64,000 bases of DNA from Homarus americanus. Taxonomy: Eukaryota; Arthropoda; Malacostraca; Decapoda; Nephropidae. The stretch is from the NCBI RefSeq assembly GCF_018991925.1, contig NW_024727688.1, positions 466,001-530,000 on the forward strand. Reading direction: 5' to 3'. The notes beneath the pieces were generated by a model. That model ran no database searches. It was not told where the DNA came from and saw only the letters and a list, made by a program, of their open reading frames with translations. Below, one piece after another: positions 11,341 to 24,235 of this stretch. Both the position numbers and the translations under genes were made by a program. How positions within the stretch are numbered: the first letter of the stretch is position 1; each line of letters begins with the position of its first letter.

Positions 11341-12420
11341 GTGAGAATATATTGCACGGATCACCGACCCTCCTCCCCGTCACCCACCCTCTTCCTCATT
11401 ACCAACCTTTTTCCTCCCCTCAATACTCACCCTCCTCGTGGAAGGGAGATGGGGAGGAGGAGAGAAGGTGGATAGTGCTCTCCCCTTCTTACCTCTCCCT
11501 CTCCTTTTGACCTTATCTACCTCTTCCTTCCCACACCCTTCCTTCTGAGGGTAATCTCCACACCTACACCTCTTTCTCTCTTGTTCTCCTCACCTACCTC
11601 TTCCTCCTCTCACTTCTCCATCCTAAAGTATTCCACCTCTTCGTCTTCCGCCGTCCCCCCCCTCCCCCACACACACCTCCTTCCAGCAATATTCTCCACC
11701 CTCCCCATCTCTCCTCCCCATCTTCCTTCCCCATCTCCCCTCCCCAGCTCCCCATCTCCCCTTCCCAGCTCTTCTGCCCATAATTCCCCCTGAATCACCC
11801 CGTGCCTCGCCCCTAAATCACCGGACCCAATCTCATCTCCATGACAGAAGGAGAAAATCACCGGCGCCGTAGTGGTAAGAATGACACTGTCTTCCTCCTC
11901 CCTTTCCCACCTCTCCCATCCTTCCTTCTCCTTTACCTCCTCTGGTCTTATCTCTTTCATCCCTCCTCCTCCTCCTCCTTTTCCTCCACCTTTTATTTAT
12001 CATAAACCCTCTCACCCTACTTCTCCTCCTTTCCTCCTCCTCCTCCTTTATCACCAGCCTTCTCATTCCTCCTCCTCTTCCTCCACCCTTATTTATCAAT
12101 AGCCTCTCATCTTCCTCCTCCTCTTCTTCCTCCACCTCCTTTATCACCAGCCTCTCATCCCCCTCTTCCTCCTTCACCACCTCCTTTATCACCAGCCCTC
12201 TCATCCCCTCTCTTCCTCCTTCACCACCTCCTTTATCACCAGCCCATTTATTCCCCCTATTTCTCTTCCTTTATCACCCTCCTTCCTCCTCCTCACCCTC
12301 CCCTTCTTCTTCTTCTTCTTCCTTCCCTTTTATCACCCACCTCTTTCACCCCCTTCTCACCTCTTCCCCCTATAAATTGGTGGCGCTGTATTCCACCACT
12401 AACACCACCGTCACCACCAC
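11341..12420 (+). repeat. 1-kb pyrimidine tract with embedded minisatellite
   Basis: C/T-rich with many CCTCCT units. From about 11990 to 12245 it contains about seven repeats built on TTTATCACCAGCCTCTCATC plus a (CCT)n spacer, 40-55 bp per unit. The long frames on both strands (S/P/L on plus, E/G/R on minus) are shadows. Confidence 0.88.
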
Positions 12421-12519
12421 TACCACCGCCGCCCGCCTCTACAGTACACTACCTTCAAAGCTTTTACGTATGTTATGCTGTGGTGGGCGGAGGAATATTT
12501 TCTCTTGACTGAGGACGAT

Positions 12520-12622
<103 letters not shown>

Positions 12623-12774
12623 GACTGATCTGTTCATTGTTAATTCTTTTGTAATTCGTGCACGAGTTTAGTTTGTGTTGCAGAATTATTGCAGTAACCA
12701 GCAACAATAACATCGTCATTATCACATGTGTGTTTGAGGAGATTTTTTTTTTTATTGATATTATGTAGAATAGA

Positions 12775-12905
12775 TAAAGGAATATACTTACTTTGATTAC
12801 TTCATTTGTTTTGTTTATGTTACTTGATGTGGCTTGTTTATGTTACTTGATGTGGCTTGTTTATGTTACTTGATTTGTCTTGTTTAGGTTACTTGGTCTG
12901 TCTCG
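12775..12905. repeat. 23-bp minisatellite
   Basis: About five units of TTACTTGATG-TGGCTTG-TTTATG. The central copies are nearly identical. Confidence 0.88.
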
Positions 12906-12963
12906 TTTGCTTGCTTAGATAAACACTTGTCCATACTCTTTGTGTAAAATAGCTGACAATCTT

Positions 12964-13106
12964 GGATGGATGGATGGGTCGATGGATGGGTGGATGGATG
13001 GATGGATGGATGGATGGATGGGTGGGTGGATGGATGGATGGATGGATGGATGGCTGGATGGATGGGTGGATGGGTGGGTGGATGGATGGATGGATGGATG
13101 GATGGG
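12964..13106. repeat. (GGAT)n tetranucleotide repeat
   Basis: About 35 GGAT units with GGGT, GGCT and GTCG variants. All three frames on each strand stay open, which gives the W-M-D-G and H-P-S-I artefact peptides. Confidence 0.97.
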
Positions 13107-13241
13107 GACTGAAAGCAAGAAACATACAAACATCCTTTCCTTCCTCTTTCTTTCTGCTCACACAATGGAAGGTTAATAATTGGCATTAATCTATCAATCC
13201 CAAAGACGAATTAAAAAAAGTAGTCATTATTATTTTTTTCG

Positions 13242-13267
13242 TCATCATCATCATCATCATCATCATC
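13242..13267. repeat. (CAT)n microsatellite
   Basis: About eight CAT units. Confidence 0.93.
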
Positions 13268-13499
13268 GTGTTACTTTTATCGTTAATTAATTTTTGAAAA
13301 CTATATAAATAACATCGTGTGTCAATAAATAAAGCAAAAAAAAACTATTATATTATGTTAAAAAAGTCGTGAGTAAATGTAATGAAAATGATGGAAGACT
13401 TTAACTTTCGTCTCTCTGTTAATATGAAGAAAAGTTTGGAGTTAATGAGTACAAAAATATACAAAGTTTCCTGCATTTAATTTGTATTTTTCGCAATTA

Positions 13500-13800
13500 A
13501 GTTGAAGTTCGAATGAGAAGGAGAAAAGAATGAATGAAAGATGATGAAGTAAAAGATATAGAGTAATGATATGTAAGAAAAGGAAGAAGATGATTATAAG
13601 GAAGGGTAGAGGAGAGGAAAGAAGAAAGAAGAAGAATAAAAGAATTAAAAGAAAACAAGGTTTAGAAAATTTATAAGAGAAATAGAAAAGATTAGTAAAA
13701 CAATAAAAAAAAACAGGATAAAGAGTAGATCAAATAAGAAGACAAAGAAGAAATGGATAACGAAGAGGAAGAAGAATAAGAAAACTACGTACAAGAGGGT
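13500..13800. repeat. A/G-rich tract
   Basis: Purine-rich DNA with GAAGAAGA motifs and no coding signal. A short (TTC)n follows at 13860-13884. Confidence 0.7.
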
Positions 13801-13884
13801 AGGCGGGGATGGTTGCCTCTTTAACCGTAGTGTGCGTGGCCTTGAGGTAGGCTCCATATTTTTTTTCTTCTTCTTCTTCTTCTT

Positions 13885-14714
13885 GATTCATAAACCCACT
13901 TGCATCTCAGCTTTAAGTCGGCCCTAACACTAAAGATCCTCACATCTCACCTTTAAAGTCCGCCCATTGACACCTCTTGCCTCTGACGTCACAATCATTA
14001 AGATGTGCTCAAGGGCGTCCTCTCCCCCCTCCCCCCCACAACCTTTTTCCGGGCACTACTGCTATTTTTAGCTTCTTGCTCTAGCGTACACACGTAAAAA
14101 AAAAACATACACACACGTGGTTATGTATGTACTTGCAGGGACATACACGAATGTATATATACACACAAGTGCACACATTCACGTATAAACACACACACAC
14201 ACACACACACGAGACACGTGTTGTTTTGTTTTTTTTGTTTTTTTCATGTGTAACTTGAAGAGTCTTACGTTAGTTCCGGTCGGTCGAGGGTGAAGGATGG
14301 CGTAAGACAGTGTAAGAGAAAAGGAAGGTTGTGTGTGGTGGGCGGGGGAGGGGGGGGCGGTAAGTGTGGGCGTTGGGAGGAGGGGCGTATCGTGGTGGTA
14401 AGAAGTGTAAGAATTAGTATTATTTGTGAGAGTATGATCTAGCCATGGGTTATGTTACTGATGATGAGTGAGTAACTTCTGGCCTTACCCACTGTAGTAA
14501 GCCAAGATATGCAACACACTCACTCGTCTCTGTTAACACTTTATCTAAGATGCTGTAGGTGTTAATGATCACTGTGTATTGATTCATGTACTGTACAACT
14601 AACTACGGATACAAACAAGTAAACCCACGTCTTCCTGTACCTGACTAAGACGCCTTCTGACACACGGTTTTTTCTCAAGGGTTATCGATCTGGCCAAGAC
14701 TGTGAGATCAAAGT
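13885..14714. other. Unique sequence with short CA runs and a G-rich patch
   Basis: Contains (AC)n at 14189-14210, a G-rich stretch at 14330-14400 and otherwise balanced DNA. No gene seen. Confidence 0.55.
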
Positions 14715-15025
14715 CGCTCGTTGTTGCTGTTGGTGTTGTTGTTAGTGGTGTTGATGTTGGTGGTGTTGTTGATGGTGTTGTTGTTGATAGTGTTGTTGAT
14801 AATGATGTTTTTTTTTTGTGTTTGATGGTGGTGATGTTGTTCTTAAAGGTGATGTTTTTGTTGATACCGTTTTTATAGATGATGATGATGATGATTTTGT
14901 TGTTGATAATGTTGTTGTTATTAATGGTGATGGTTGTGGTTGTGATAGACTTCCCTTTGTTACCAGTGTTGTTGTTGTAATTTGTTGTAACTGTTTTTGT
15001 GTCGGTGATTTTGTTGTTCTGTTAT
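14715..15025. repeat. Degenerate (GTT/GAT)n region
   Basis: About 310 bp of GTTGTT, GATGTT, GGTGTT and GATGAT triplets, with a T9 interruption near 14810. The D/V-rich plus frame and T/Q/H-rich minus frame are shadows. Confidence 0.85.
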
Positions 15026-16527
15026 TGTTCCTCACGCTGATTGGGGTCTAGAATGTTGGTCAGTTATCCCACAGGTTTTCAGATTGGTTCCATAACTTAA
15101 GAATGATTTAATGTTACAAGAATAAGCATAAAGAGATCAAGCTCCTTCATGTGTTTTAGCAGCCTACAGGAGCGCCTTATTTGATTGTCTCATTCGATCA
15201 GTTAGTTACAGTGGAGTGTTGATAGAGGGTGGGTGGTACAGTGTCCTCCCATCATGGATTTGCCCAAGTGAACAAAGGATGGCTACCAAATTTTCCTGAT
15301 AACTCAATGAAACTGGAACAGATATTCATAACAGGATCCAACAAAACAACACCAAGAGTTTTTACGTGGTGGGAAATTGACTATACTGGGAAACACGTGG
15401 ATGGAAACCGTCAGGAAAAGCAGGAATCGTTCCCAATATTAGGACGGTGATATATAAAATTGTCTTCAGCACAAACATTTGCATTAAGTGTGTCCTTTCC
15501 TGTTATCGGGAATTGTTATTATAATTTTGCTGAAATACGAACTGCGACAAAATTTCACCCAGACATCTCCGACAAGTGAGGGATCTTGTAACCCCCAAAA
15601 AAGCAACAACAAACAAACAAACACATCTGTCTCTACTAGTCGCCGTGGCCAAGATTCTATTGACGGATGGGACAAGGAAATGTTATCTCATCCTCTTTTC
15701 TCATATGACTTAGCTCAGTGTATTTTTTCTCTCTCTCTCTCCTTCCTAGAACTAAAATAAATTGCTTCGTGTCCACCCCATTACTGAGTCCGAAAAAGAT
15801 CTTAACATCTTAGAGCGGTTTGATCAACACACAGTTACCAAAAAAAATATAAATAAAATGGTTTCTCCAAAGTGTTTCAAGATTACAGTAGATCAAACGA
15901 CGGGAACAGTACAGTGAGAAGGAAAGGGAGTACTTTGAAGACTAGTAAATAAAATATTGTCAACTCTTTTTTTTTTTACTGTATGTCTGTCTGTCTGTCA
16001 GTTGATATAAAAATGTCTGCAAGATAACTCGATAACAGAAAGAGCTATAGTGTTCATATCATGGCATATATTACGGCAGATATTGGCTATGATAACCGCT
16101 AAAGGTGTTTTAGTTATAAGGCAATAACGAATCAAAGGTAAAAATTCATTATCCGGCGTGAGGTGGTACTGCCTTCACTTTACTTGAGAGAAAGACGACA
16201 CGAGACACTGTGGTGGTGTGAGTTAGGTAAGCTGGCCTAGAGCCAATCTCTCCCTTATTGCACAATACATGGTCTGTGGATTATACCGGTGAATCATTGC
16301 GTCCTTCCAGAGTGCATCTAGGCCAAATGTAGTGAGCACGTGACATATGTCTGGCCACCAGCCCCCCTTAGTTCTGTATAATTATTTCCTGTACATGTAT
16401 AGTTTTGAAGCTTATTTAGAATTGACTGTTGATAATTCTCATGTAAAATAACTTAATTTGCAGAACAATATAATGGTTGTTATTTGTGAATGTAAATGCC
16501 TCTTTGATCTCAGTGTACTAAAATATA

Positions 16528-16531
<4 letters not shown>
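15026..16531. other. Unique sequence, one weak ORF
   Basis: A frame at 15229-15450 (73 codons, beginning with GTG) has balanced amino-acid use, for example GFAQVNKGWLPNF, but no splice or start support and no family I know. The rest is plain AT-rich DNA. Confidence 0.3.

Positions 16532-16577
<46 letters not shown>
16532..16577. repeat. (AAT)n microsatellite
   Basis: About 15 AAT units. Confidence 0.95.
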
Positions 16578-17060
16578 TTTTGTATTTAGCAGAGCATTTT
16601 TCTTTATGCCTCAGGCGAGCTGAATAATGAGGTAATTAAGATAACTAATAATATAAAAGTACTATAATATTCATTAAACATAAGTCATTGATTGGTCCCA
16701 AATATATGAGTAATTAAAGCTAATCCATCATCATTAAAAACTCCGTCTACATGTATATATAATCATTTAATTTTTACAGGGAAGTGTTTTAATAATTGGC
16801 CATTGTCCCATTTACTCTGTTGCTGTAATGGGTGTAGTTTACTATACATTGGTGTGGGAGTCTGGGAGAGTGTGTGTGTGTGGATGCCCAGAGTAATTGC
16901 TTAGCTGGAGGTGGTGGTGGTCGTCGTGGTTTGCCGTGTTAGAGTGCTGTTGTGTCACTGAGGGAGAATGGGTCATATGTTAGCGAGTTAACCTATTTTA
17001 CAGGTGACAGTAACGCGTAGGTCAGGATCACACATAATTAACAACTATATGCAGCTAAAA
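16578..17060. other. Unique AT-rich spacer
   Basis: No feature recognised. Confidence 0.5.
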
Positions 17061-17350
17061 TCAACACACAATGGTTACAACACACAGGTGGCAGCAGCAA
17101 CAGGAGGCAGGATACAAGAACACACAGGTGAAAGCAACTAACAGGAGGCAGGATACAAGAACACACAGGTGACAGCAACTAACAGGAGGCAGGATACAAG
17201 AACACACAGGTGACAGCAAGACATTAGTTATTAAAACACATGTGACACGATATACAAGTAACAATAACACACAGGTGAAGAGAGCACATAGGTATAAATA
17301 CCACAGAGGTGACCACAACACACGTGACAACAATACGGTATATGAGTGAC
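17061..17350. repeat. 41-bp minisatellite with nested shorter unit
   Basis: The CACACAGGTG anchor starts at 17081, 17121, 17162 and 17203, giving spacings of 40, 41 and 41 bp. Each unit also carries CAACTAACAGGAGGCAGG. From 17215 the array continues as shorter degenerate units around ACACAGGTGA. The C/V/L-rich minus frame is its shadow. Confidence 0.92.
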
Positions 17351-17408
17351 AACAAAACAAAGTCATATCATTTTGACTGTAACTCAATGTTTTCGGTTTG
17401 AGAAATCC

Positions 17409-17411
<3 letters not shown>

Positions 17412-17469
<58 letters not shown>
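17412..17469. repeat. (CA)n microsatellite
   Basis: About 29 CA units. Confidence 0.97.
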
Positions 17470-17472
<3 letters not shown>

Positions 17473-18289
17473 CATTCAATCAGCTATCGAGTACCGACTT
17501 ACAGAAACTTTGGAGAAGTCATTTGCTTTCGATTAAAGCTTTTATGTCTCAAATTGATGAGTGAGAGCAACACCAAGATCAAGCCAAGATTACGCTCTTG
17601 TCTCTCCTCTGAACTTCTGCCAGTCTGCATCGAACTATTTGCGAAACCTTAGTATTTTTAACCCCGATGAAGTGTGAGATACGTCCACAGGTTGAATCCT
17701 CGAAGCGCTAGAGTTGACAGAGTTAAATATAGCATGGCACCAGGGAGAAAGGCCTGTATTACCCAAACACTTCTTGACATCCAGACAGAAGCCAACTGGT
17801 GTGTGTAGGAGGGATGGAGGAGGAGGTGAACAACGTCAGTAGATATTAGAATCTTTGTTTGGTTTAACCTGAAAATACCTCATGGTTGCCTTTGTTCCAT
17901 TCCTCCCCGTACAGTATTTCTTATTTATTCTCTTATAAAAGCACACGCTCGCATATATATATAAACACACACACAAACTATTCTTGCCATGGCTTCCGAG
18001 AGAAATTGAAGTTGTAATAGAATCGTAAATAAAAATAAGGGTCAGCTGGAGACGTGCAACAATACGAACTCTATTTACGGAGAGATCACCGGAGTAATTG
18101 GAGCGGTGTGTGAGGCGTAAACATCGTGTGGGGGTAAATAGGTTTTGGGGGAAAACTTTTAAGAATCACAGAGAAATCGAAAAAGTATTTGAGGGAATAT
18201 TAAGAGTTAGAAAAAAGTCTTGTTATATGTTGTTGTACATCCCTGATTTTGTATTAGTTTTTTTGCTTCATCACTATACAAAAAAAATC
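17470..18289. other. Unique sequence, nothing recognised
   Basis: Balanced to AT-rich DNA. No exon or transposon motif read. Confidence 0.5.
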
Positions 18290-18560
18290 ATTATTCTCAC
18301 ACATTTCTATTATTTTCACACATCACCATAACGCATCACCACCATCCCCATACATTTCCACCATCTCTTCATGTTTCCATTTATCTTCAGAGCCTCCACA
18401 ACTCCCTATCATCACTACATTCTTCTAACACATCACACTTCACTAGCTTATCCACGCACAATACCATATCGTCTTTACATAACTGAAACGATCCCGTAAA
18501 CCTCATTATATCTACAGTGCATATATCCATCATTTCTCCACATACACATTATCATCTCCA
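18290..18560. repeat. Degenerate CACATCACCATC-type tandem region
   Basis: About 270 bp of C/A/T-rich DNA with loose repetition of ACATTTCCACCATCTCTTC-like segments of about 19-21 bp. It is strongly depleted of G on the plus strand. Confidence 0.55.
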
Positions 18561-18584
18561 TCTCGAATCCAAATTATCCATGAA

Positions 18585-18585
<1 letters not shown>

Positions 18586-18644
<59 letters not shown>

Positions 18645-18652
18645 ACACACAC
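18586..18652. repeat. (CA)n microsatellite
   Basis: About 33 CA units with one G interruption at 18640. Confidence 0.97.
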
Positions 18653-21600
18653 CTCCAGTATTCACCATCAGCTCCAAACTTGTGAACCAGAAAGACTTCA
18701 CTAATTAGGTAATGGATTACAGGATTAGAAAAACCATCAATTAGAGTGACAGATGCTGAGTGAGGCTGTGTCCTATTGAGTAAGACTTTAGGATGTGTTC
18801 CGGGGTGAGGCGGTGAAGCGAGGCAAGTGAAAGAGGAGCAAAAAAACCCACTGATTTTAAGGCAAATTGTAAGAACGTATTTGACAAAGTGTCTCCTGAT
18901 GACTTTAGTATAAGAGAAAGTAATGAATGGCTGCCAAAAGGAAAATTACCCTAGATGTTTTAAGAATGAATAAGGCTCCTCCATTCACTGACTCAGATTC
19001 GACTTAGTACTAGGTGTGAAAATCGATGCAAGTTTGAGTTTCTATATCATGATGAGTCTCTGCCTACAGTGGTGCTCATTTATGGTATTAGAGGCATATG
19101 ATTCATTCCTTCTTCTCCCCTCTCCTCTCTAGCCTTACTCCTGCCTCTCCCGGATGTGTGACTGGACAGCAAATAAACTAGTGTTACTGGATGACTCGTC
19201 CCCTTGTTTGTGTTGGCCAGAGGGCGATAGACGGTGACCAGTGTGATCCTGGCCCTGTGGTGACTCACGCCTCACGTGAAGATGAGAGAGGTAGACAGAT
19301 AGGGAAAGAGAAAGTGAGAAAATAAATGGAGAGAAAGAGAGAGAATAATGTTTTATTTGCGCGTAATGGTGGTTCATTTACGTAAACGCGAAGCGAACTC
19401 ATCAAAGCAGGAATCTCTGACGCGCTTTCTAAAAAAAAAAAAAAAATACTCTTTTCCTCGGCCAACACTTACCCCAAGTTTAAAGTTCCACAAGGACATC
19501 ATTATACAGGTGTTAACGATATACCAGTATCTCTTGCTCACTCAGACACAGCGAGTGATATCAGTAACCCCCAACACCCACACAAGTTGACTAAAAATAA
19601 ACGTAACTCAAATATTTTTAGGATATTTCATTGACTCACTCATACACGTGAATTATATTTTAGTTATTATTGAGACATCCCTGACTCATACTTTTTTAGA
19701 CACAGACAGACCCAAAGAGTGACGTCATCAACTGTAGCACCCTGAGGCGAGCTGGACAAAAAATATAGACAAGAAAAAGAGGAATCTGGCCGGTATTTAT
19801 GCAGGCCTTCTGATTGAACTTCTTTCTTGTTCGTCCATCTATATGCCAGCGACCCCCGAGGCTGACACACTGGGTGCCTGACGCTCCTTCGGCAGCTCTC
19901 ATCACGACGTGGCCGCCCTCTGCCTCCCTCCCGTAGAGCGTCTTCCAATATCTAGTCCAGGGCGTTATCTGATGCTTCACTTCTCCCGATGTCTTGCACT
20001 TGTCTCTTTCGCTCTACCTTTTCTCTCTCCAGGATTCAGCTGCCCCAGATGAGTTCTTTGTGAGGAGAGACGAATTTTTCGACACAAAATTTTCTCTCCT
20101 CTTTCTAGGAATCTTCGTTGTTGTTGTTGTTGTTATTGTTATTTTTCTCTCATTTTTGTCACTCACTCTCCCTTTGATATTTTTTCTTGTGGTAAAAACC
20201 TCGCGTCTAACATTTTTCAGGGGATTTTCCCTCTCCTTCCTGGTATGCTTGAGTGTGCCTCGCAAGCTTCCCTTACTCTCACTCTCTCTTCCACCGTCCA
20301 CTTAATTTTTCTTCAAAATTCGCCCTGATTTTCCATTTTCAAAAAGGTTTCTCTGTGTCCAAGATCTTTCATCATCCTCTTTCGCCATGGTATTTTTCCT
20401 TCGCCTTCAATAGCCATTCTCGCTCACATTCCCTTAAGGCCGACCTCCTCCCCCAACGACCCACTTCTCTCTCGTTCTTCAAACGTCCTCCTTTGACTAT
20501 CTTTTTGCTGCAGTATTTACGATCGTTTTATATTCCTTTACAACAAGGCTGCCCTCTTACACTGATCCAAAATATCTTAAGTGCAAAAACTTCGACTGCA
20601 ATCTTCAAAGTTGGTCTTATGTCGTCGTCATTAAGACTCAGAATTATGCCTCAGGCGGACGAGTGGGCGACGACGACTTTATTCCATTGACGAGTTTACT
20701 TTCATCAATCAGAGTGCAAAGAACTAGTGACAGTGTTGAAGGAGGAGGTAATTTAAGTTTTGCACATCCTAATTAATAGCAGGTAATTGTTAAGAATCTG
20801 CTGGAGGTGAGAGCACAGGTGTAAATTCTCGGATTCACCTGTTAATTTCCTCTCCTTTATGCGGATACCAGAACACATTTAGTTTACGGCAGAGTATTAG
20901 GGTAATTTTGACGTCACGTAGTACTCTAGCTTTTTCTCGTAAAGTTAAGTGAGATTTAATGCATTCTCACATCTCCAATTAGTGGAAATATTTAACTTAC
21001 GAACCTATAAGAATTCACATCATGGATTACGAAATTAAAAATGACACCTTTCGTTATATAACTTTCGTCGACCATCATCAGTGAACTGTACAACTTACCA
21101 GAGCTGGAAACTGGACAGGCCATGCAACTTTAAAATTGCATTATAAATGATAGTTAAAAAAAAAATTAAATGTTTCCACCTCACGTTAATGTTTCAGTTG
21201 GGTTCATACAGATTTTCATCATTTTGTGGCCTATTGATATAATTTCATCTTAGTGTGAGTCTGTAACCAAGCTCCCTGTTGAATAATAATAATAATAGTT
21301 AACGAATAAACACATAGATTATATACATTAAAGGCAGTAGGTAGACGAATAATTAAATCAAATAAAAAAAGAAAAGATGTGATTCCCAATATATATAAAA
21401 ATAATATAAATAATTTTTTCGCTCTGTTTATACATGTGTTGGTTTTCAAGCCCATAATAGAATGCGCAACAGATTACATATTCGCCTCGATTGACAAAAA
21501 GAATGTCCCTTCCATTCAGATTAAGTCACATTGAGGATTTGTTACATATCCAATTAGTGACTGCATGTGATGTGTGAATAATTTCAAATTCACGAATGAT

Positions 21601-21710
21601 ATATATAATTTTCTTTCCGATTATTTTTTCCGCCTGTGTAGAAGAAGTTGTTGGAGTCATATTTTTTTTTTTATCTATTTTGTAGTTCTGTAATCAGTTC
21701 CTCTTGTTCA
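18653..21710. other. About 3 kb of mostly unique sequence
   Basis: Includes a GA-rich patch (19280-19345), an A17 run (19430-19446), (GTT)n at 20118-20137 and C/T-rich DNA at 20150-20500. Overlapping minus frames at 19667-19980 are free of low complexity, but I recognise neither. No splice-flanked exon is convincing. Confidence 0.5.

Positions 21711-21768
<58 letters not shown>
21711..21768. repeat. (TTA)n microsatellite
   Basis: About 19 TTA units, immediately followed by TTTCCACAGG, a sequence resembling a splice acceptor. Confidence 0.95.
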
Positions 21769-22867
21769 TCCACAGGGTTATGAAAGTGTAAAATTCAATC
21801 AAGAGACACTAAAGATTGTATTATGTTTTGCTACTTCACAACCCCTCTTTCCCTTTCCTTCCCTTCCCTTCTCAGTCGACACACAGGAGCGATACAACTT
21901 ATATTAAAATTTGGAAGTTGAGTTTTACATTTTTATTCATCCGTGTATTAAGTCCAATAGCTCAACAATACATGACCTTCGAACTTCTAAACTAGGGACA
22001 AAAAATGAAAACGCCTGACGAATTCCATTAAGAAACTTTGGCTCAGCGTTTCAGCATGATCACGTCTTAAGAAAGGAATTTTGCGTAATTGTTTTCGCTG
22101 AACGTAAGGATTGATAAGAAAAGAAGAAGAAAAGGAATATTTCAAGTAATGTTATATTTACCATCAGTCTTCATCTCCAGGCTATTTCTTTTAGCTGATA
22201 TTCTTTTCTTGCTTCTTTTCTATTTTTTTTCACTTTTCCTCTTCTTTCTTCTCTCTCCAATCCTCTACCTCCTTTTCCATCTCCCTTCCACACACCAAGT
22301 CCAAGCCTAAACTCCTCCCCCACCTCCCTCATTCAATCAATTGAAATCACATTGCCATCCCGCTCCCCGCCGTCGCCGACACGTTTCCATGTTTGTCCTG
22401 GCAAAAGACAAATACGGCGTCGATCTGGCCCAGAATTGGATGGGGAAAAAGGAGTCTTTCTTCCGAGTAACAGGATATCTGCCCAAGTTAGATGTAAAGG
22501 CGGCAATTCCTCTTTCTCCCTTCCCTGACTCACTTTCTCACTCTCTCTCACTGTCACTAGCTCTCACTCTCTCTGACTTTTGTTCCCTATATTGGACTAT
22601 TTCATGAGGGTTTCCACGTGTGTTTTTTCTCTCGTCCTGGCAAGTTTCTCTTCGGTTCTTTCTCGCAGATGTGACTTGAAGTATGTGAATTATCTATTAC
22701 CTAAATAGAGAAAAAATCGGTCATTTAGATCTTAAATCGCATCTAACAGGTTTGTCAAGTGTGGATAAACTTTTGTTTGTATTGCTATAACTTTGCGGAT
22801 ATTACTTTATATTTGGTAACGTTTCCTCTGAGCGTCGTTTACTGTCATGATATAACCAAACTATACC
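21769..22867. other. Unique sequence
   Basis: A complex GC-balanced stretch at 22340-22510 has open frames on both strands, but neither looks like a known family. The flanks are C/T-rich. Confidence 0.45.
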
Positions 22868-22922
22868 TAAATTAAATTAAATGGGGTTGAGTTAGATTAA
22901 CTTAGGTTAAGTTAAGTTTGTT
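22868..22922. repeat. Degenerate TTAGG/TTAAG-like repeat
   Basis: Contains TTAACTTAGGTTAAGTTAAG and similar pentamer variants. The arthropod telomere unit is TTAGG, but this is short and interstitial. Confidence 0.55.
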
Positions 22923-23002
22923 CAGTCTGTTAATAATGGTGTTATTAATTAATGGCTGTATTATGATTATCCACTGTACATAATCCTTCTAAAGTAGAGC
23001 AG

Positions 23003-23113
<111 letters not shown>

Positions 23114-23419
23114 TGGGATGCGATGATAGTCTGCTTTTTATTTAGTATTTCAGAATTATACTGGGGAGCATTTCGTCTGGGGGTTTATAATTATATCACA
23201 TAAAAATTGGTTTATCTCAGCTTAGTCCGTTTGTCTGTGTCACTGAATATTCCGAGGCGTTACTTCAGTCTGCGTGTGACATAATTATCAGCGGTTTTTT
23301 AGGCTCATGGTACAGCAGTGTAAGATGATGGCCGGGACAAAGGTTCTTTTTCTCTACAGGATATTATAGCGCAGTGAGTCGTGCCGTGTACGATTACCAG
23401 TTTCTCTCTCTCTTGGTAT

Positions 23420-23527
<108 letters not shown>

Positions 23528-23835
23528 AAGGGGGGAAGGTGATGACAAGAGTGTACAGGGCAGATGGAAGAGTACGTAGGGAATGACACATGAGGCGCAC
23601 ATTCCCTGTATAAAAGGAAATAGGTTGTTGATAAAGAAGAATATAAGAATAAAAGAAAAATATTTTTAAAGAATATCTAGAAAGGAGTACGATTATTATT
23701 ATTGATTGCGACTCATGAAGGGAATTTATTAAATGGAAAACAATGCGAATATTTGTAATAGGGACTTGGCTATGTGTCAAGAATATTTTGAAAAAGGGAA
23801 GAACCCGTTTGTTGCATTTTTGGTCCCGAAAAAAC

Positions 23836-24235
23836 TATGGCAGCGTTGGTAGAAAAGTAATGTTGGAAATATTGAAAATGCATAAAGTAAATGGAACATT
23901 GAAGTTGATTTTTTTTTAAAAGAATGAAAGATGTGAGAGATGTACTGTAAAAATAGGCCTTGCTTCTAAGTGAACATAAAAACTACGTTAAGGTGTGTGT
24001 TGTCGCCATGATTGTTCAGTATTTCATTGAAAGAGATATTAAGATAGGTGACTGATGGAGTGGTTGAGAGATTCGAGCAGATTTGATTGATAGAGAGAAA
24101 AGATGCCAAAGTTACTATTTGCTGATGACACTTCTAGTTGGCGTTACTGTAAGTGAGTGTGTCTGGAAGAGTGTGTGGCAGGAGAAATTCAAGAATGAGT
24201 GTGAACTAAACTAAAAGCGTCAAAATGAGGAGAGA
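23836..24235 (+). mobile_element. Decayed non-LTR retrotransposon (LINE) reverse transcriptase
   Basis: A degraded RVT_1 reverse-transcriptase domain whose conserved blocks fall in the right order across frameshifts. At 23836 the translation reads YGSVGRKVMLEILKMHKVNG, matching the finger/palm block Y.xV.R..L...L......G of LINE RTs. At 23991-24023 it reads RCVLSP*LFSI, equivalent to QG(C)xxSPWLF with the W codon mutated from TGG to TGA. At 24103-24132 it reads MPKLLFADDT, the catalytic palm motif C (Y/F-A-D-D). At 24171-24230 it reads VCGRRNSRMSVN followed by a stop and TK, matching the VCxRRxLxVNxxKSK block. Multiple stops and frameshifts make it inactive. I cannot assign a clade or find the ends. 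Flanking DNA from about 23530 and up to about 24400 may belong to the element. Confidence 0.88.

Noticed and set aside
12884..13189. Five overlapping W/M/D/G- and H/P/S/I-rich ORFs
   Set aside because: Shadows of the (GGAT)n repeat, which keeps every frame open.
14455..14480. CTGATGATGAGTGAGTAAC as hammerhead-like
   Set aside because: No downstream GAAA at a suitable distance and no helices.
22868..22922. Interstitial telomere (TTAGG)n
   Set aside because: Only one intact TTAGG in a degenerate TTAAG-rich stretch.
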